Source of the DNA: Aegilops tauschii subsp. strangulata
Taxonomy: Eukaryota > Streptophyta > Magnoliopsida > Poales > Poaceae
Direction: 5' to 3'
Length of the DNA stretch: 64,000 nt
Assembly: GCF_002575655.3 (NCBI RefSeq)
Contig: NC_053035.3
Location: 506,136,601-506,200,600 of the forward strand
The position numbers and the translations under genes are program-made. This document shows positions 25,488 to 38,039 of this stretch, piece after piece; positions within the stretch are counted from its first letter, which is position 1; each line of letters opens with the position of its first letter. A model generated the notes under the pieces. It did not search any database. It was not told where the DNA came from and saw only the letters and a program-made list of their open reading frames with translations.

Positions 25488-25583
25488 TTTTTTGTAGTTT
25501 TCTTTTATAAACTAAAGTAGTGATAAACAAGAAACTAAAAGATTCCATTGCAAGATCTAAAGATATACCTTCAAGCACTCACC

Positions 25584-25601
25584 TCCCCGGCAACGGTGCC
25601 A
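25584..25601 (-). other. Primer binding site of the LTR element
   Basis: Minus-strand TGGCACCGTTGCCGGGGA lies nine bases inside the 5' LTR end. It closely matches the TGGCGCCGTTGCCGGGGA site common in plant Athila-like gypsy elements. Confidence 0.8.
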
Positions 25602-25610
25602 GAAACTGCT

Positions 25611-27292
25611 TGATGTCTACTACGCAACCTTCTTCTTGTAGACATTGTTGGGCCTCCAAGTGTAGAGGTTTGTAGGAAAGTAGCAAATTTCCATCAAGTG
25701 GATGACCTAAGGTTTATCAATCCGTGGGAGGCGTAGGATGAAGATGATCTCTCTCAAGCAACCCTGCAACCAAATAACAAAGAGTCCCTTATGTCCCCAA
25801 CACACCCAATACAATGGTAAATTGCATAGGTGCACTAGTTCGGCGAAGAGATGGTGATACAAGTGCAATATGGATGGTAGATATAGGTTTTTTGTAATCT
25901 GAAAATATAAAAACAGGAAGGTAACTAATGATAAAAGTGAGCGTAAACAGTATTGCAATTCTAGGAAACAAGGCCTAGGGTTCATACTTTCACTAGTGCA
26001 AGTTCTCTCAACAATAATAACATAACTGGATCATATAACTATCCCTCAACATGCAACAAAGAGTCACTCCAAAGTCACTAATAGCGAACAAACGAAGAGA
26101 TTATTGTAGGGTACGAAACCACCTCAAAGTTGTTCTTTCTGGTTGATCTATTCAAGAGTCCGTAGTAAAAGAACACGAAGCTATTCTTTCCATTCGATCT
26201 ATCATAGAGTTCGTACTAGAATAACACCTTAAGACACAAATCAACCAAAACCCTAATATCACCTAGATACTCCAATGTCACCTCATGTATCCGTGGGTAT
26301 GATTATACGATATGCATCACACAATCTCAGATTCATCTATTCAACCAACACAAAGAACTTCAAAGAGTGCCCCAAAGTTTCTACCGGAGAGTCAAGATGA
26401 AAACGTGTGCCAACCCCTATGCATAAGTTCACGAGGTCACGGAACCCGCAAGTTGATCACCAAAACATACATCAAGTGAATCAATAGAATACCCCATTGT
26501 CACCACGGGTATCCCATGCAAGACATACATCAAGTGTTCTAAAATCCTTAAAGGCTCAATCCGATAAGATAACTTCAAAGGGAAAACTCAATCTATTACA
26601 AGAGAGTAGAGGGGGAGAAACATCATAAGATCCAACTATAATAGCAAAGCTCGCGATACATCAAGATCGTGCCGAATCAAGAACACGAGAGAGAGATCAA
26701 ACACATAGCTACTGTTACATACCCTCAGCCCCGAGGGTGAACTACTCCCTCCTCGTCATGGAGAGCGCCGAGATGATGAAGATGGCCACTGGTGAGGGAT
26801 CCCCCCTCCGGCAGGGTGCCGGAACAGGGTCCCGATTGGTTTTTGGTGGCTACAGAGGCTTGCGGCGGCGGAACTCCCGATCTAGGTTTCTTTCTGGAAG
26901 GTTCAGTATATATAAGAGGTTTTGGCGTCGAGAACAAGTCAGGGGGTTCTCCGGGCTGTCCACGAGGTAGGGAGGCACGCCCAGGGGGGTGGGCGCGCCC
27001 CCATCCTCGTGGGCAGCCCGGAACTCTTCTGGCCCATCTCTTTTGCTCCATGGCCTTCTTCTGGTCCAAAAATATGTTCCGTGAAGTTTCAGGTCAATTG
27101 GACTCCGTTTGGTTTTCCTTTTCTGCGATACTCAAAAACAAGGAAAAAACAGAAACTGGCACTGGGCTCTAGGTTAATAGGTTAGTCCCAAAAATCATAT
27201 AAAATAGCATATAAATGCATATAAAACATCCTAGATGGATAATATAATAGCATGGAACAATAAAAAATTATAGATACGTTGGAGACGTATCA
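25611..27292 (-). repeat. 5' LTR of the 19.2-27.3 kb element
   Basis: It is 1682 bp long, with the same termini as the 3' LTR, and is followed on the right by the TTGGG target duplication. Confidence 0.92.
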
Positions 27293-27533
27293 TTGGGCTA
27301 TCCATCACAAGCGCTTTTACTGCCAGAACCGTTTGCAAAGTTCCATGACCGTCTGTTCTCTTTTTATTTTTGCCTATAATTTATTATTCTAATTGGAAAT
27401 TTTGAAATATGAAACGTGCAATTCAAATTCTCAGCACAATGGTTCAACAACGAATCCATAAATAAAATTGCCAGTACAATATGTTCAGTAATTACAGGAT
27501 TAGGCACCAATTAACTATGATGAACCACAGTAT

Positions 27534-30500
27534 TTAAAGGCGGTAAAGGTGAAGAGACAAGTGTAAATCATTTTGACTGCCGACAGTGTTGAAGAAGCGG
27601 AATGCCCATAATGTGCCTTCCTGCATGCCATAGGCACGAACCACTTTTGTCCAACCCCTTGTGACGATCGCCCGCCCATCCTTCACTGCCTTCAGGAAGA
27701 CTTCTAGAGCATTATCATGGTAGCATGAATTATATACTTTAACATTAGTTGCCTCCACTCCGGTCATGTAGTTTTCAAGGTAATCATCAGTAAATAGCTT
27801 CGGAAACCACTGAAAAGAGAAAAATATCAGATATTGAGGTCTAAAAGAGTAACTTGTTGTGGGCAGGGGGAAAAGGCAACACATTACTTACCATCCTAAA
27901 GTTCACTGTTGTCTTCGACAAAGTGTAAATAAAGAGCTTAATTCCAATCACCCGTTTCTTTCGCCTAACAATCTTTCTTAGTTTCCTCACTTGACGCTTG
28001 TTCATGAATATCTCATTGCCCCATATGCAAAAGGGATCGAAGCGTGGATCAGTACCGCTCATATATGTACCTACAAGCAACCAGTAAATGTTAGAAGCTA
28101 AACTGAGATTGCACAAATGATGTAAAATACAACTACCTATGTTCCTAAGTACATGTATTTTTTTTGAGATTTCGATATGAACTACATACGGATGTATATA
28201 GAATTATAGATATAGTTTAGATTAGAATCTAGATTCACTCATTTTGCTCCTTATGTAGTCTATATTGGAATCTCTAAAAATACTTATATTTAGGAATAGA
28301 TGGTGACATGGTGTATAAGACATGGGATGCAGCTAACCTCGATGCAAACAACAGCATCGCCCATTGTAGCCCTGTGTAAGTACATGGAAAACCAATGTTA
28401 ACTACAACAGGGTTAATATCCACCAAAAATAGCAAATGGTAATAAAACGGCAACATCTGTAGTGATATCTTCATTTCAAAAGAGTAGCACGGTACCAAGG
28501 GATGGATTAAAAAATGGATACAACTGTTAATTGCAACAGGCTTAACAACATCCTAATTCATATTTTGTAAGTTTGTAGCCATTGAAATACAACTCTTTAA
28601 AAATGGATACAACTGTTAATTGCAACAGGCTTAATGGCCATTGAAACCGGTACTGATAAAAATGCAATTGGCAGAGTTAAACATCACAGGGCAGGTGCTG
28701 CCAGAGCAAATAATGGCCCAGTTGTCTATAAAAAGGTAGGGAAAATAGCTCAAACGTGTTAGGCATGTTTACTACAACATGCTTAATACATCGACAGTAC
28801 ACAACATAGCCATTAATTGCAACTGGTATTGGTAAGATTGAACTGGTGGGTACATACTTGGTAAGTCCTGAGAGGTAGTTGCTGGGGCACTTCATCTTGG
28901 CCAGAGCCCGCCCAAAGTCAGCGGCGGCGGAGGCGAGCTGTTCCTCCGGGTCGAAGCGTGGATCAGTGCCACTGACATGTGTGCCTACAGGCAACCAGTA
29001 AATGGTAGAAGTTAAACTGCAATTGCACAAATGATGTGAAATACTATAAGACATGGGATTCAGCTAACCTCGATGGCAAACAACAACATTGGCCGTTATG
29101 ACCCTGCGTAAGTACATGGACAAGCATGTTAAGTAAAACAGGGTTAGTATCCACCAAAAATAGCAAATGGGGCAGCATATCTAGTATATCCTCATTGCGG
29201 AGAGTAGCATGGTAGCAAATGCACAGATTAAAAAATGGATACAACTGTTAATTGCAACAGGCTTAACAGCATCCTAAGTCATGTTTTGTAAGTTTGTAGC
29301 CATTGAAATACAACTGTTTAAAAATGGATTCAACTGTTAACTGCAACATGCTTAATAGACATTGAAATCGGTACTGATAAAAATGCAATTGGCATAGTTA
29401 AACATCACAAGGCAGGTGCTGCCAGAGCACAGAATGGCCCAGATGTCTATAAAAAGGTAGGGAAAGTAGCAAAAACGTGTTAGGCATGTTTACTAGAACA
29501 TGCTTAATACATCGACTGTACAAAACATAGACATTAATTGCAACTGCTATTGGTAAGATTGAACTGGTGAGTACATACTTGGTAAGTCCTGCGAGATAGT
29601 TGCTGGGGCACTTCATCTTGGCCAGAGCTCGCCCAAAGTCAGCGACGGCGGAGGTGGCTGTTCCTCCGGGTCGAAGCGTGGATCAGTGCCACTGACATGT
29701 GTACCTACAGGCAACCAGTAAATGGTAGAAGTTAAACTGCAATTGCACAAATTATGTGAAATACTGTAAGACATGGGATGCAGCTCACCTCGACGGCAAA
29801 CAAAAGCATCAGCCGTTATGACCCCGCGTAAGTACATGGACAAGAATGTTAAGTACAACAGGGTTAGCATCCACCAAAAATAGTAAATGGGGTAGCATCT
29901 CTAGTATATCTTCATTGCGAAGAGTAGCATGGTAGCAAATGGACAGATTAAAAATGGATACAACTATTAATTGCAACAGGCTTAACAGCGTCCTAAGTCA
30001 TGTTTTGTAAGTTTGTAGCCATTGAAATACAACTGTTTAAAAATGGATTCAACTGTTAATTGCAACAGTCTTAATAAACATTGAAACCGGTACTGATAAA
30101 AATGCAATTGGCATAGTTAAACATCACAAGGTAGGTGCTGCCAGAGCAGAGAATGGCCCAGATGTCTATAAAAAGCTAGGGAAAGTAGCAAAAAACGTGT
30201 TAGGCATGTTTACTAGAACATGCTTAATACATCGACCGTACAGAACATAGCCATTAATTGCAACTGGTATTGGTAAGATTGAACTGGTGAGTACATACTT
30301 GGTAAGTCCTGAGAGGTGGTTGCTGGGGCACTTCATCTTGGCCAGAGCTCGCCCAAAGTCAGCGACGACGGAGACGAGCTGTTCCTCCGGGTCGAAGCGT
30401 GGATCAGTGCCACTGACATGTGTACCTACAGGCAACCAGTAAATGGTAGAAGTTAAACTGCAATTGCACAAATTATGTGAAATACTGTAAGACATGGGAT

Positions 30501-30978
30501 GCGGCTCACCTCCACGGCAAACAAAAGCATCGGTCGTTATGACCCTGTGTAAGTACATGGACAGGCATGTTAAGTACAACAGGGTTAGCATCCACTAAAA
30601 ATAGCAAATGGGCAGCATCTCTAGTGATATCCTGAGTCATGTATTGTAAGTTTGTTGCTGGTATTGGTGAACTTGAGCTGGACACGGTAATATTTGAACA
30701 TCACACAGTGTGCAGTACTGAAATAAACAAGGCACGAACATGCTTAATACATCAACCGTACAAATCATAGCCATTGCAAGTGGTATTGGTAAGATTTAGC
30801 TAGTCAGATCTTACCTGTTAAGTCCCGGGGGATAGTCGCTGGGGGACTTCATCTGGGCCAGAGCCTACACCATGTCGGCGGCGGCGGCGGAGGCGAGGTG
30901 TTCCTCCGGGTCAACACGCATAGCGGCCATCGCGCCATGGACCGCCATCAGCTCCTGGCGGAGGGGATTTGGAGGCAT
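27534..30978 (-). pseudogene. B3-like gene remnant with chimeric, amplified exon
   Basis: Six candidate exons with GT-AG borders: 30978-30815, 30425-30299, 29704-29579, 28984-28858, 28070-27892 and 27809-27534. The last two encode a basic segment (MNKRQVRKLRKIVRRKKR) and a stretch ending TRGWTKVVRAYGMQEGTLWAF, which resembles the C-terminal half of plant B3 DNA-binding domains. Exon 1 starts MPPNPLRQELMAVHG and has an in-frame TAG at 30867-30865. The three middle exons are near copies of each other, 720 bp apart. Each joins a first half like exon 5 (SGTDPRFDP) to a second half like exon 1 (PEEQLASAAADFG). Exon phases do not match, so no full protein can be made. The B3 assignment is by pattern only. 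Confidence 0.5.
28560..30640 (-). repeat. Three tandem 720-bp units around the duplicated exon
   Basis: Exon starts at 30425, 29704 and 28984 are spaced 721 and 720 bp. Intronic text between them is also repeated (GTTAATTGCAACAGGCTTAA, GCATGTTTACTA..ACATGCTTAATAC). The units differ by scattered substitutions and small indels. Confidence 0.9.
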
Positions 30979-31599
30979 GAGGATGTTTCACAGGCGCCAT
31001 TTAAGCAATCAGGTCGAGGACGTGATAGCGATAGGTGGGTTACCTGACTGGATCCGAGCAGAACGTAGATGTGGTTGAAGCTATGGTTGTGGCGGCGGCG
31101 GTTTGAGATGACGGTGGGGGGAGGCGCGAGGGAGGGGGATACGGGGAAGGGGATGTGGTTGGAGGAATAAATTCTGAAATCGCGCGCCTAATGAAAATTT
31201 CGGTGCGAAACTTGAAACTTGGGTGGGAGAAAAACACAACGCAGATGAAGCGCGTAAAATACTCGTGTGCGAGAAAAAAGAAAGTTGGCAGATCCCGTCT
31301 CCAAAAAATGTACACGTGTACTTGATTTTTTTCGGTCAATGGTACGCCTGGTTTATTAGGAAATATCGCACGGGTAACTGACTTATGTGTCATTGACGCA
31401 AAAAAACGCAGACGGGTACGGCATAGAAACCGTGTGTTTTGTGATCTTCTGATGATTAACGAAAAAAACGCACACGGGCACACATGCTAATCAACGCTCA
31501 AATCCCTCAAAGGATGCTCTTACCGACATTGTACGTTAATACTACAAACTTAAATGACTACTGGTAATTTGCTCTAATACTACAAACTTAAACTACTTC

Positions 31600-31992
31600 T
31601 CACATGCTGCCATCAGGGCATGCTGGCCAGACATCGTCGTTCTCCTTCCCGACCTTGTAGGCGGCAACCCACCGTGCTTCGATCTCCGCCAAGGTCTCCT
31701 CACCACGGCGTGCGACCTCTTTTTTCTTGTGGCGGCGGGACTCTCTTTTCTTGACCGCTTTCTGCATTTTCTGCTCTTTCTGTGCGGCTTTGGCCGCCTC
31801 TCGATCCACCACCCATTTGGCCATGGCAGCCTCAAAGTCCGCCCATGTAACTGTCTGGCTGCCAGCGGCAATGAACTCGGCACGGCGAGATGCCATCGCT
31901 TCCTTACCATGTGTGCGGTCGCGGGCGGCAAGGAACGCGGTGCGGCGGGATGCCATCGCTTCCTTACCAGTTACTGTGCACCACGGTGCCAT
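31600..31992 (-). CDS. Hypothetical Lys/Arg-rich protein with duplicated motif
   Basis: An open frame of 130 residues starting at the ATG at 31992 (MAPWCTVTGKEAMASRR). The motif GKEAMASRR occurs twice, 20 residues apart, through a local DNA duplication that is visible as two copies of GATGCCATCGCTTCCTTACC. A predicted helical, strongly basic stretch follows (KEQKMQKAVKKRESRRHKKK), and the end is rich in acidic and aromatic residues (WVAAYKVGKENDDVW). I recognise no domain. It sits between the B3-like remnant and the tandem array and may be an exon of a larger transposon-borne gene, not a full gene. Confidence 0.35.
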   Translation of the reverse strand: MAPWCTVTGKEAMASRRTAFLAARDRTHGKEAMASRRAEFIAAGSQTVTWADFEAAMAKWVVDREAAKAAQKEQKMQKAVKKRESRRHKKKEVARRGEETLAEIEARWVAAYKVGKENDDVWPACPDGSM

Positions 31993-32299
31993 GGACGACG
32001 CCTGGAGAGAGCTCTGGGATGAAGGGGCCGGGTAGCCGTACAATGCGGTGGTATTCAAGAGCTCAACGACAAACGACAACAGATATTTGGCTTCCCTTAC
32101 AATTTTGCTCGTTCATTATCGCACACAGTTCATCTCCGTCGCTTCCGGAAACAGTGTGTGCTGAGCCTATCGTGTGTTGCATTATGATTGGCCGGAACCC
32201 CAGCCACGTGGATCGCGCGTGTGCATCGTTGGATGCGCCGCGGTCGAACGACAATCCACGTCCCTCACATCACACTCGTGCACCTGTAGCTGGATTGGA

Positions 32300-33940
32300 T
32301 TTATATGCGCTAAATGCCTAGAAAATGCACATAATCCCCTAAATATGGTAAATGAGTCGGAAAAATGCCAAATTTGAACACGGTGATTTGCAGGGTGTAT
32401 GTTCGTCGTAGAAAAAAACTCCAGGGCAAAGAACGAAGAAAATTTGGATTCCCCTTCAATCTTGGGGATTTCCCTCTCGAAAGCATGGAACTTCCTCGGT
32501 GATGGTTCGATTTATGAAGGGCGTGCATGACGACATAAGCCAAACCTTCTCAAATATTTACCAGGGCATGGTGAGGTTATACCATGGCACCATGCCAGGC
32601 GTCATGTTTTTGAAGCATTTATTTCATTTTTTCTATAGTTGAAAACCCAACAAACAAACATTTGTGGTTGACTATTGCCACACATTTCATCAAAATATCT
32701 GTCCATTCCTTGTAAAAGGCATGAGAATTTACTAAATGGCACGAGCATGGTTTTCTAGGCCGTTCTTGTGGACCCCTTCATGCATCAATTGTTTGAACTT
32801 GAATTATGTGCATTAATGCCTAGGAAATGCATACAATCCCCTAAATATGGCAAATGAACCCGGAAAAGTGCCAAATTTGAACACGGTGATTTGCAGGTTG
32901 TATGTTCATCATAGAAAAAAACTCGTGGACAAAGGACAGAGGAAATTTGGACCCCCTTCAATCTTGGTGATTTCCCCCTCGAAACCATGAAACTTCCTCG
33001 GTGATGGTTCGTTTTATGAAAGGCGTGCATGACGACATTTTTACCAGGGCACGGTGAGGTCATACCATGGCACCACACCAGGCGTCATGTTTCCAAGCAT
33101 GTATTTCATTTTTGTATAGTTGTTAACCCAGTAAATGACGCGTTTATGGTTGACTATTGCCACACATTTCCTTGAAGTATCTGCCCATTCCTTGTAAAAG
33201 GCATGATAATGTACTAAATAGCACGAGCATGGTTTTCCAGACCATTCTTGCGCACCTTTTCATGCACCGATTGTTCGAATTTGAATTGTGTGCATAATTA
33301 ATGCCTAGAAAATGCACATAACCCCCTAAATATGGTAAATGAGTTCAGAAAAATGTCAAATTTGAACACGTTGCATTTGAGGCGGTATGTTGATCGTTGG
33401 GAAAAAAACTGAATGACAAACTAGGACGGGAATTTGGATTCCCCTTCAATCTTGGTGATTTCCCTCTCGAAAGCATTGAACTTCCTCGGTGATGGTTCGA
33501 TTTATGAAGGGCGTGCATGACGACATAAATCAAACCTTCTCAGCTTTTAACCAGGGCACGGTGAGGCCATACCATGGCACCATGCCAGCCGTCATGTTTT
33601 TCAAGTACATATTTCGTTGTTCTATAGTTGATAACCCAGTAAATGACGCTTTTGTGGTTGACTATTGGCACGCATTCCATTGAAATCTCTGCCCATTCTT
33701 GTAAAGGCTTGAGAAATTACTAAATACCACGAGTATGGTTTTTCCAGACTGATTGTTTGAATTTGAATTACGCGCATTAATGCCTACAAAATGCACATAA
33801 TCCCCTAAATATTGTAAATGAACCCGGAAAAGTGTCAAATTTGAACACGGTGATTAGCAGGTTTTATGTTCATCATAGAAAAAAAACTCATGGATGAAGG
33901 ACAAAGGAAATTTGGATTCCCATTCAATCTTGGTGATTTA
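32300..33940. repeat. Four-copy tandem array, unit about 480-500 bp
   Basis: Unit starts (TGCCTAGAAAATGCACATAA or close variants) are at about 32315, 32817, 33302 and 33781. Each full unit includes TTCGATTTATGAAGGGCGTG-like and CATACCATGGCACCA segments. The fourth copy stops at about 33940. Both flanks carry a related CGCACACRRTTCATCTCCGT subterminal-type motif (about 32118 and 33946). Confidence 0.88.
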
Positions 33941-34221
33941 CTATCGCACACGATTCATCTCCGTCGCCTCTGCGAACCGTGTGTGTTCACTCACACATGC
34001 AAAAGGAAAAGAAAACCCTCGCCCACTTCATCCCCACTCACTTGCCGCGGACTCCTCCGCAACTCTGCACCCTAAGCTCGACGACTGTTGGTGGCGGGCG
34101 TAGGTCGCGCTCCAAACGGCACCGAATTTCGCCTCCACCGCTTTCTGCCGCCTATCTACACCGACATTCTAGACTCTGGTCGACTGGGGTTTTCTGCGGG
34201 ATTGGGCTGGGGATTTTTCTC

Positions 34222-35747
34222 ATGGAGAAGGTAATCAACTTAATTAGCAAAATATTCACTCATCTCTTATCGCAGTCCGTCCGTCGTTGTTAATCAACCG
34301 GCAGAAGTCGTCGTGGAATCATTTTTGTTCTAGCTGATTCGTGGGTGTTCATTCATGTGTCCAAAGTGCGAGCACAAATCGGGCAACTGTGGTCGTGGCC
34401 AGTCGGAAACGAAGTTCTATCTCACCATTCCGGATGACTTCAGGGAGCGCTCGGTATGTTCAATCTCAACCTACCACGGTCGGCATGACCTAAATTTGCG
34501 AACATATACCGTCTGTTGCTACATTATCTATATATTTGCATCAAATCTTTGTTACATTATCTATTTTTAATTCTATATTTTTGTACTTTGCTTTCATCTA
34601 TATATATATATGGATCTGTTCTACCAGTTACTCCCATATTTGCATCTTGCTCTGTTATTTCAATATATTTAATTTACGATCTTAATTTTCATTTCAAGCA
34701 GTACATCCCTTGCTTTGCAAGAACAGGAGTAGAAGGAAATCTTGGGCTTTACTTTGCTGATGACTCCCAGGATGCCATATTGACAACACAGCATGGATTT
34801 ACAATGACGGTTAGCGTAAAACCTGATAAAGATGGTCACTCCTATTTTAATGTGGACCTTTGGAGAAAAATGTCTAAGTGTTATGAACTGAAAGCTGGCA
34901 ACAAAATTCTAGTGCGTGCACCACAGCCTGGTCTAATTAACATGGATGTTTATTTCCCAACGTCATCAGCCGATCAAAGTCTGATCGAGGTTAGTGTCCT
35001 TTCAACTTTCTCCTTGCGTCATATTACTATTTAAGCAACCAATTGATCACTATTTAAGCAACCAATTGTGATATCATATTCTGACTCTGTTCCTAGGCAG
35101 TAACAAATTCTATTTACCAATTTATGCGCACTATATATTCTTCTGCCATGTTCTGAATAAATAATACCTTTCCACCTTTTAAGCAGGATATGTTGGATGC
35201 ATAGTGAACGATCTGTATGTTACTAAGCGTACCAAATTTCACTAGAAGGACTTGAAGCATGTCATAAACTTTGTTGATAATCTGACAGAGATAGCACAGC
35301 TTATGAATGCTGGATTTTGGATGGGATTAATTAGACCTATGGTGCACACACTGAACAAGACCAATTGTGTGCACAAAACTCTGGTAAAAAGTCTTATTTT
35401 AATGTTGATGCTCATAAACTATATATATCTTCAATGATATGTTACCAATTGTTTTTTATTCTACACGTCAACAGAAATTGCCCCTTGTAGCAGTTCCCGG
35501 ATCAATTTCCCGGCGTGGTCGAATTACACTTGTGCCTGCTAATAACGCCAAAGTGATTGCAAGGTACTGCATTTCCCGCAGAAATGGAACCATTCAAATT
35601 AAGAAGTTCTCGCTTCTCGTGGCAATGCATCCATATTGGAAAATTGAAGACACTGTTCTACTCATGATCTACCAAGGCACAGGAGGGTTCTTCCTTTTCA
35701 TTGACGAGATGTCGAGTCGCCGTGATCAAGCTGCTTCCAGTGGATAG
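34222..35747 (+). pseudogene. B3-like gene remnant, four to five exons
   Basis: Candidate exons with GT-AG borders: 34222-34230 (ATGGAGAAG), 34334-34453, 34702-34989, about 35187-35383 and 35475-35747. The first three join in one frame and encode MCPKCEHKSGNCGRG followed by KFYLTIPDDFRERS and YIPCFARTGVEGNLGLYF, which resembles the start of a plant B3 domain. The last exon (PLVAVPGSISRRGRITLV) runs open to a TAG at 35747 and looks like a second, B3-like half. The fourth exon fits only out of frame and has a TAG at 35243-35245, so the gene is probably dead. It faces away from the B3-like remnant at 27.5-31.0 kb. Two CXXC-type cysteines near the N-terminus could bind metal. Confidence 0.45.
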
Positions 35748-36129
35748 TTGTGGTTGTTGGCCCTCAGCCTCTTAAAATGTGCTAGGTGTTACTATATATG
35801 TTAAGTATGTAGATATGGACCATATGGTTGTTGGCCCTTAGCCTCTTAAAATGTGATAGTTGTTACTATGTTAAGTATGTAGATATGGACCATATGGTTG
35901 TCAAAACCGTGTTACGAAGATCCTCCTTTTGTCGAATAGTGTAACCACTATATATATGTTACTCAAATGCTGTTACCCAAGTTCATAAATTTTCAGGAAA
36001 ATTATTAGTATCGTACATAGTTCATTGAGTTTAAGCGTGTGCTCGATGACAAGAAGACATTTGCATATTAACTGTCCATATTGCAAATTCACACACATGT
36101 TAACATAAGGAAACGTATGTGTAACATAC

Positions 36130-36690
36130 TAATCATCGCACACGAGTACTCGCAGAGGCATCATGTGTGATACCCCGCCACCGCAAGCTGAATTTTTCAA
36201 TGTTTTTTGTACACACAGAATCACACACGAAGTAACTGCATTGACCGTCTGTGTTGTAATTTCTCATCGCAAACAGTTCATCCAAGTCGGCTGTTTGCCA
36301 CGTATCACACACATCTTGTTTACACGACTCATTTGTGTTCTTTTGGCTCATCGCAAACAGTTCATCCATGTGAACTGTATGCCGCATATCACACACATCT
36401 TGTTAAGTTGAACCGTTTCTGTTGTGTTCCCTAATCGAAAATAGTTCGTCCGAGTTAAGCGTATGCGTTATATCATACACACATTGATATGGTTGCCCGT
36501 TTCTGTTGTTCTACCTCATCGCAAATAGTTCGAAAGGATTAACCATGTGTCCTGCATCGCACACACATTGTTATGGCTGCCCGTTTCTGTTGTTCTGCCT
36601 CATCGCAGACAGTTTGAATGGATTAACCGTGTGTCCTGCATCGCACACACAACTAAAATCTGATCCGTGTTTGATGGCTCCGCCATTGCA
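36130..36690. repeat. Subterminal array of the second CACTA unit
   Basis: Five to six diverged repeats of about 70-100 bp, built on CATCGCAAACAGTTCATCC and TATCACACACATCTTGTT-like motifs. The position next to the transposon end and the motif density fit transposase-binding subterminal repeats. Confidence 0.7.
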
Positions 36691-36779
36691 AACATTTTGC
36701 ACCTTTTTTAACGGTTTTTACACCACCGTTTGCGATTATTGCATCGCACACAGTTTCGGCAAAGGGTCTCTGATCGTAG

Positions 36780-36808
36780 TGTCGCGTTAGTAGTATCCTG
36801 CAGTAGTG
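36780..36808 (-). repeat. Terminal inverted repeat of the second CACTA unit
   Basis: On the minus strand the end reads CACTACTGCAGGATACTAC. It begins with the CACTA signature and abuts unrelated copia leader sequence at 36809. The adjacent three bases, TAT, would be one copy of the target duplication. Confidence 0.6.
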
Positions 36809-38039
36809 TATGCAAATACTATCAGGACTAAGTTCATGATAAATTAAGTTCAGTTAATCATATTACTTAAGAACTCCCACTTAGATAGACATTCCTCGAG
36901 TCATCTAAATGATCACGTGATCCATATCAACTAAACCATGTCCGATCATCACGTGAGATGGAGTAGTCTTCAATGGTGAACATCTCTATGTTGATCATAT
37001 CTACTATATGATTCACGTTTCACCTTTCGGTATCCAGTGTTCTGAGGCCATGCATGTCTGTACATGCTAGGCTCGTCAAGTTTAACCCGAGTATTTTGCA
37101 TGTGCAAAATTGTCTTGCACCCGTTGTATGTGAATGTAGAGCTTATCACACCCGATCATCACGTGGTGTTTCGGCATGACGAACTGTCGCAACGGTGCAT
37201 ACTCAGGGAGAACACTTATACCTTGAAATTTTATTAAGGGATCATCTTATAATGCTACCGCCGTACTAAGCAAAATAAGATGCATAAAAGATAAACATCA
37301 CATGCAATCAAAATATGTGACATGATATGGCCATCAACATCTTGTGCCTTTGATCTCCATCTCCAAAGCACCGTCATGATCTCCATCGTCACCGACTTGA
37401 CACCTTGATCTCCATCATAGCGTCGTGGTCGTCCCGCCAACTATTGCTTCTACAACTATCGCTAACGCATAGTGATAACATATTAAAGAAATTACATGGC
37501 ATTTGCATTTCATACAATAAAGCGACAACCATAAGGCTCCTGCCAGTTGCCGATAACTTTTACAAAATATGATCATCTCATACAATAACGTGTATCACAT
37601 CATGTCTTGACCATATCACATCACAACATGTCCTGCAAAAACAAGTTAGACGTCCTCTACTTTGTTGTTACAAGTTTTACGTGGCTGCTACGGGCTTCAA
37701 GCAAGAACCGTTCTTACCTACGCATCAAAACCACAACGGTGATTTATCAAGTTTGTTGTTTTAACCTTCAACAAGGACCGGCCGCAGTCAAATTCGATTA
37801 AACTAAAGTTGGAGAAATAGACATCCGCGAGCCACCTTTATGCAAAACTAGTTGCATGTCTGTCGGTGGAACCGGTCTCATGAACGTGGTCATGTAAGGT
37901 TGGTCCGGGCCGCTTCATCCAACAATACCGCCGAATCAAAATAAGATGTTTGTGGTAAGCAGTATGACGATCACCGCCCACAACTCTTTGTGTTCTACTC
38001 GTGTATATCATCTACGCATAGACCTGGCTCGGATGCCAC

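Larger units (their letters stand above)
19175..27292 (-). mobile_element. Complete non-autonomous LTR retrotransposon (TGATACGTCTCC family)
   Basis: LTRs at 19175-20864 and 25611-27292 flank a 4.7-kb interior. Read on the minus strand the LTR begins TGATACGTCTCCAACG and ends in ACATCA. A perfect 5-bp target duplication, TTGGG, lies at 19170-19174 and 27293-27297. The interior has no gag-pol motifs and instead carries an acidic ORF. The first roughly 375 bp of the two LTRs differ at 16 sites, so this insertion is older than the copia at 38.8 kb. The primer site resembles that of Athila-type gypsy elements, but without pol the lineage is only a guess. Confidence 0.92.
19015..36808. mobile_element. 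Second CACTA-type unit with B3-like gene cargo, interrupted
   Basis: The right end, read on the minus strand from 36808, is CACTACTGCAGGATACTAC. It is bordered by a satellite-like subterminal array of CGCACACA/CATCGCAAACAG motifs. The same motif family (AACTGTGTGG, CACACGATTT, ACCGTTTGC) occurs at 19070-19174 and directly after 27297, so a complete LTR element has split one unit. The left terminus is obscured by the CACTA element ending at 19014. Cargo includes two B3-like gene remnants, a hypothetical ORF and a four-copy tandem array. No transposase was seen, so the unit is probably non-autonomous. Confidence 0.55.

Noticed and set aside
28560..30640. Regularly spaced repeats reminiscent of a CRISPR array
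   Set aside because: Units are 720 bp, contain exon and intron sequence, and the genome is a plant; no cas genes.
36133..36434. Short Cys/His-rich ORFs on both strands
   Set aside because: By-products of the CGCACACA/CATCGCAAACAG subterminal repeats.
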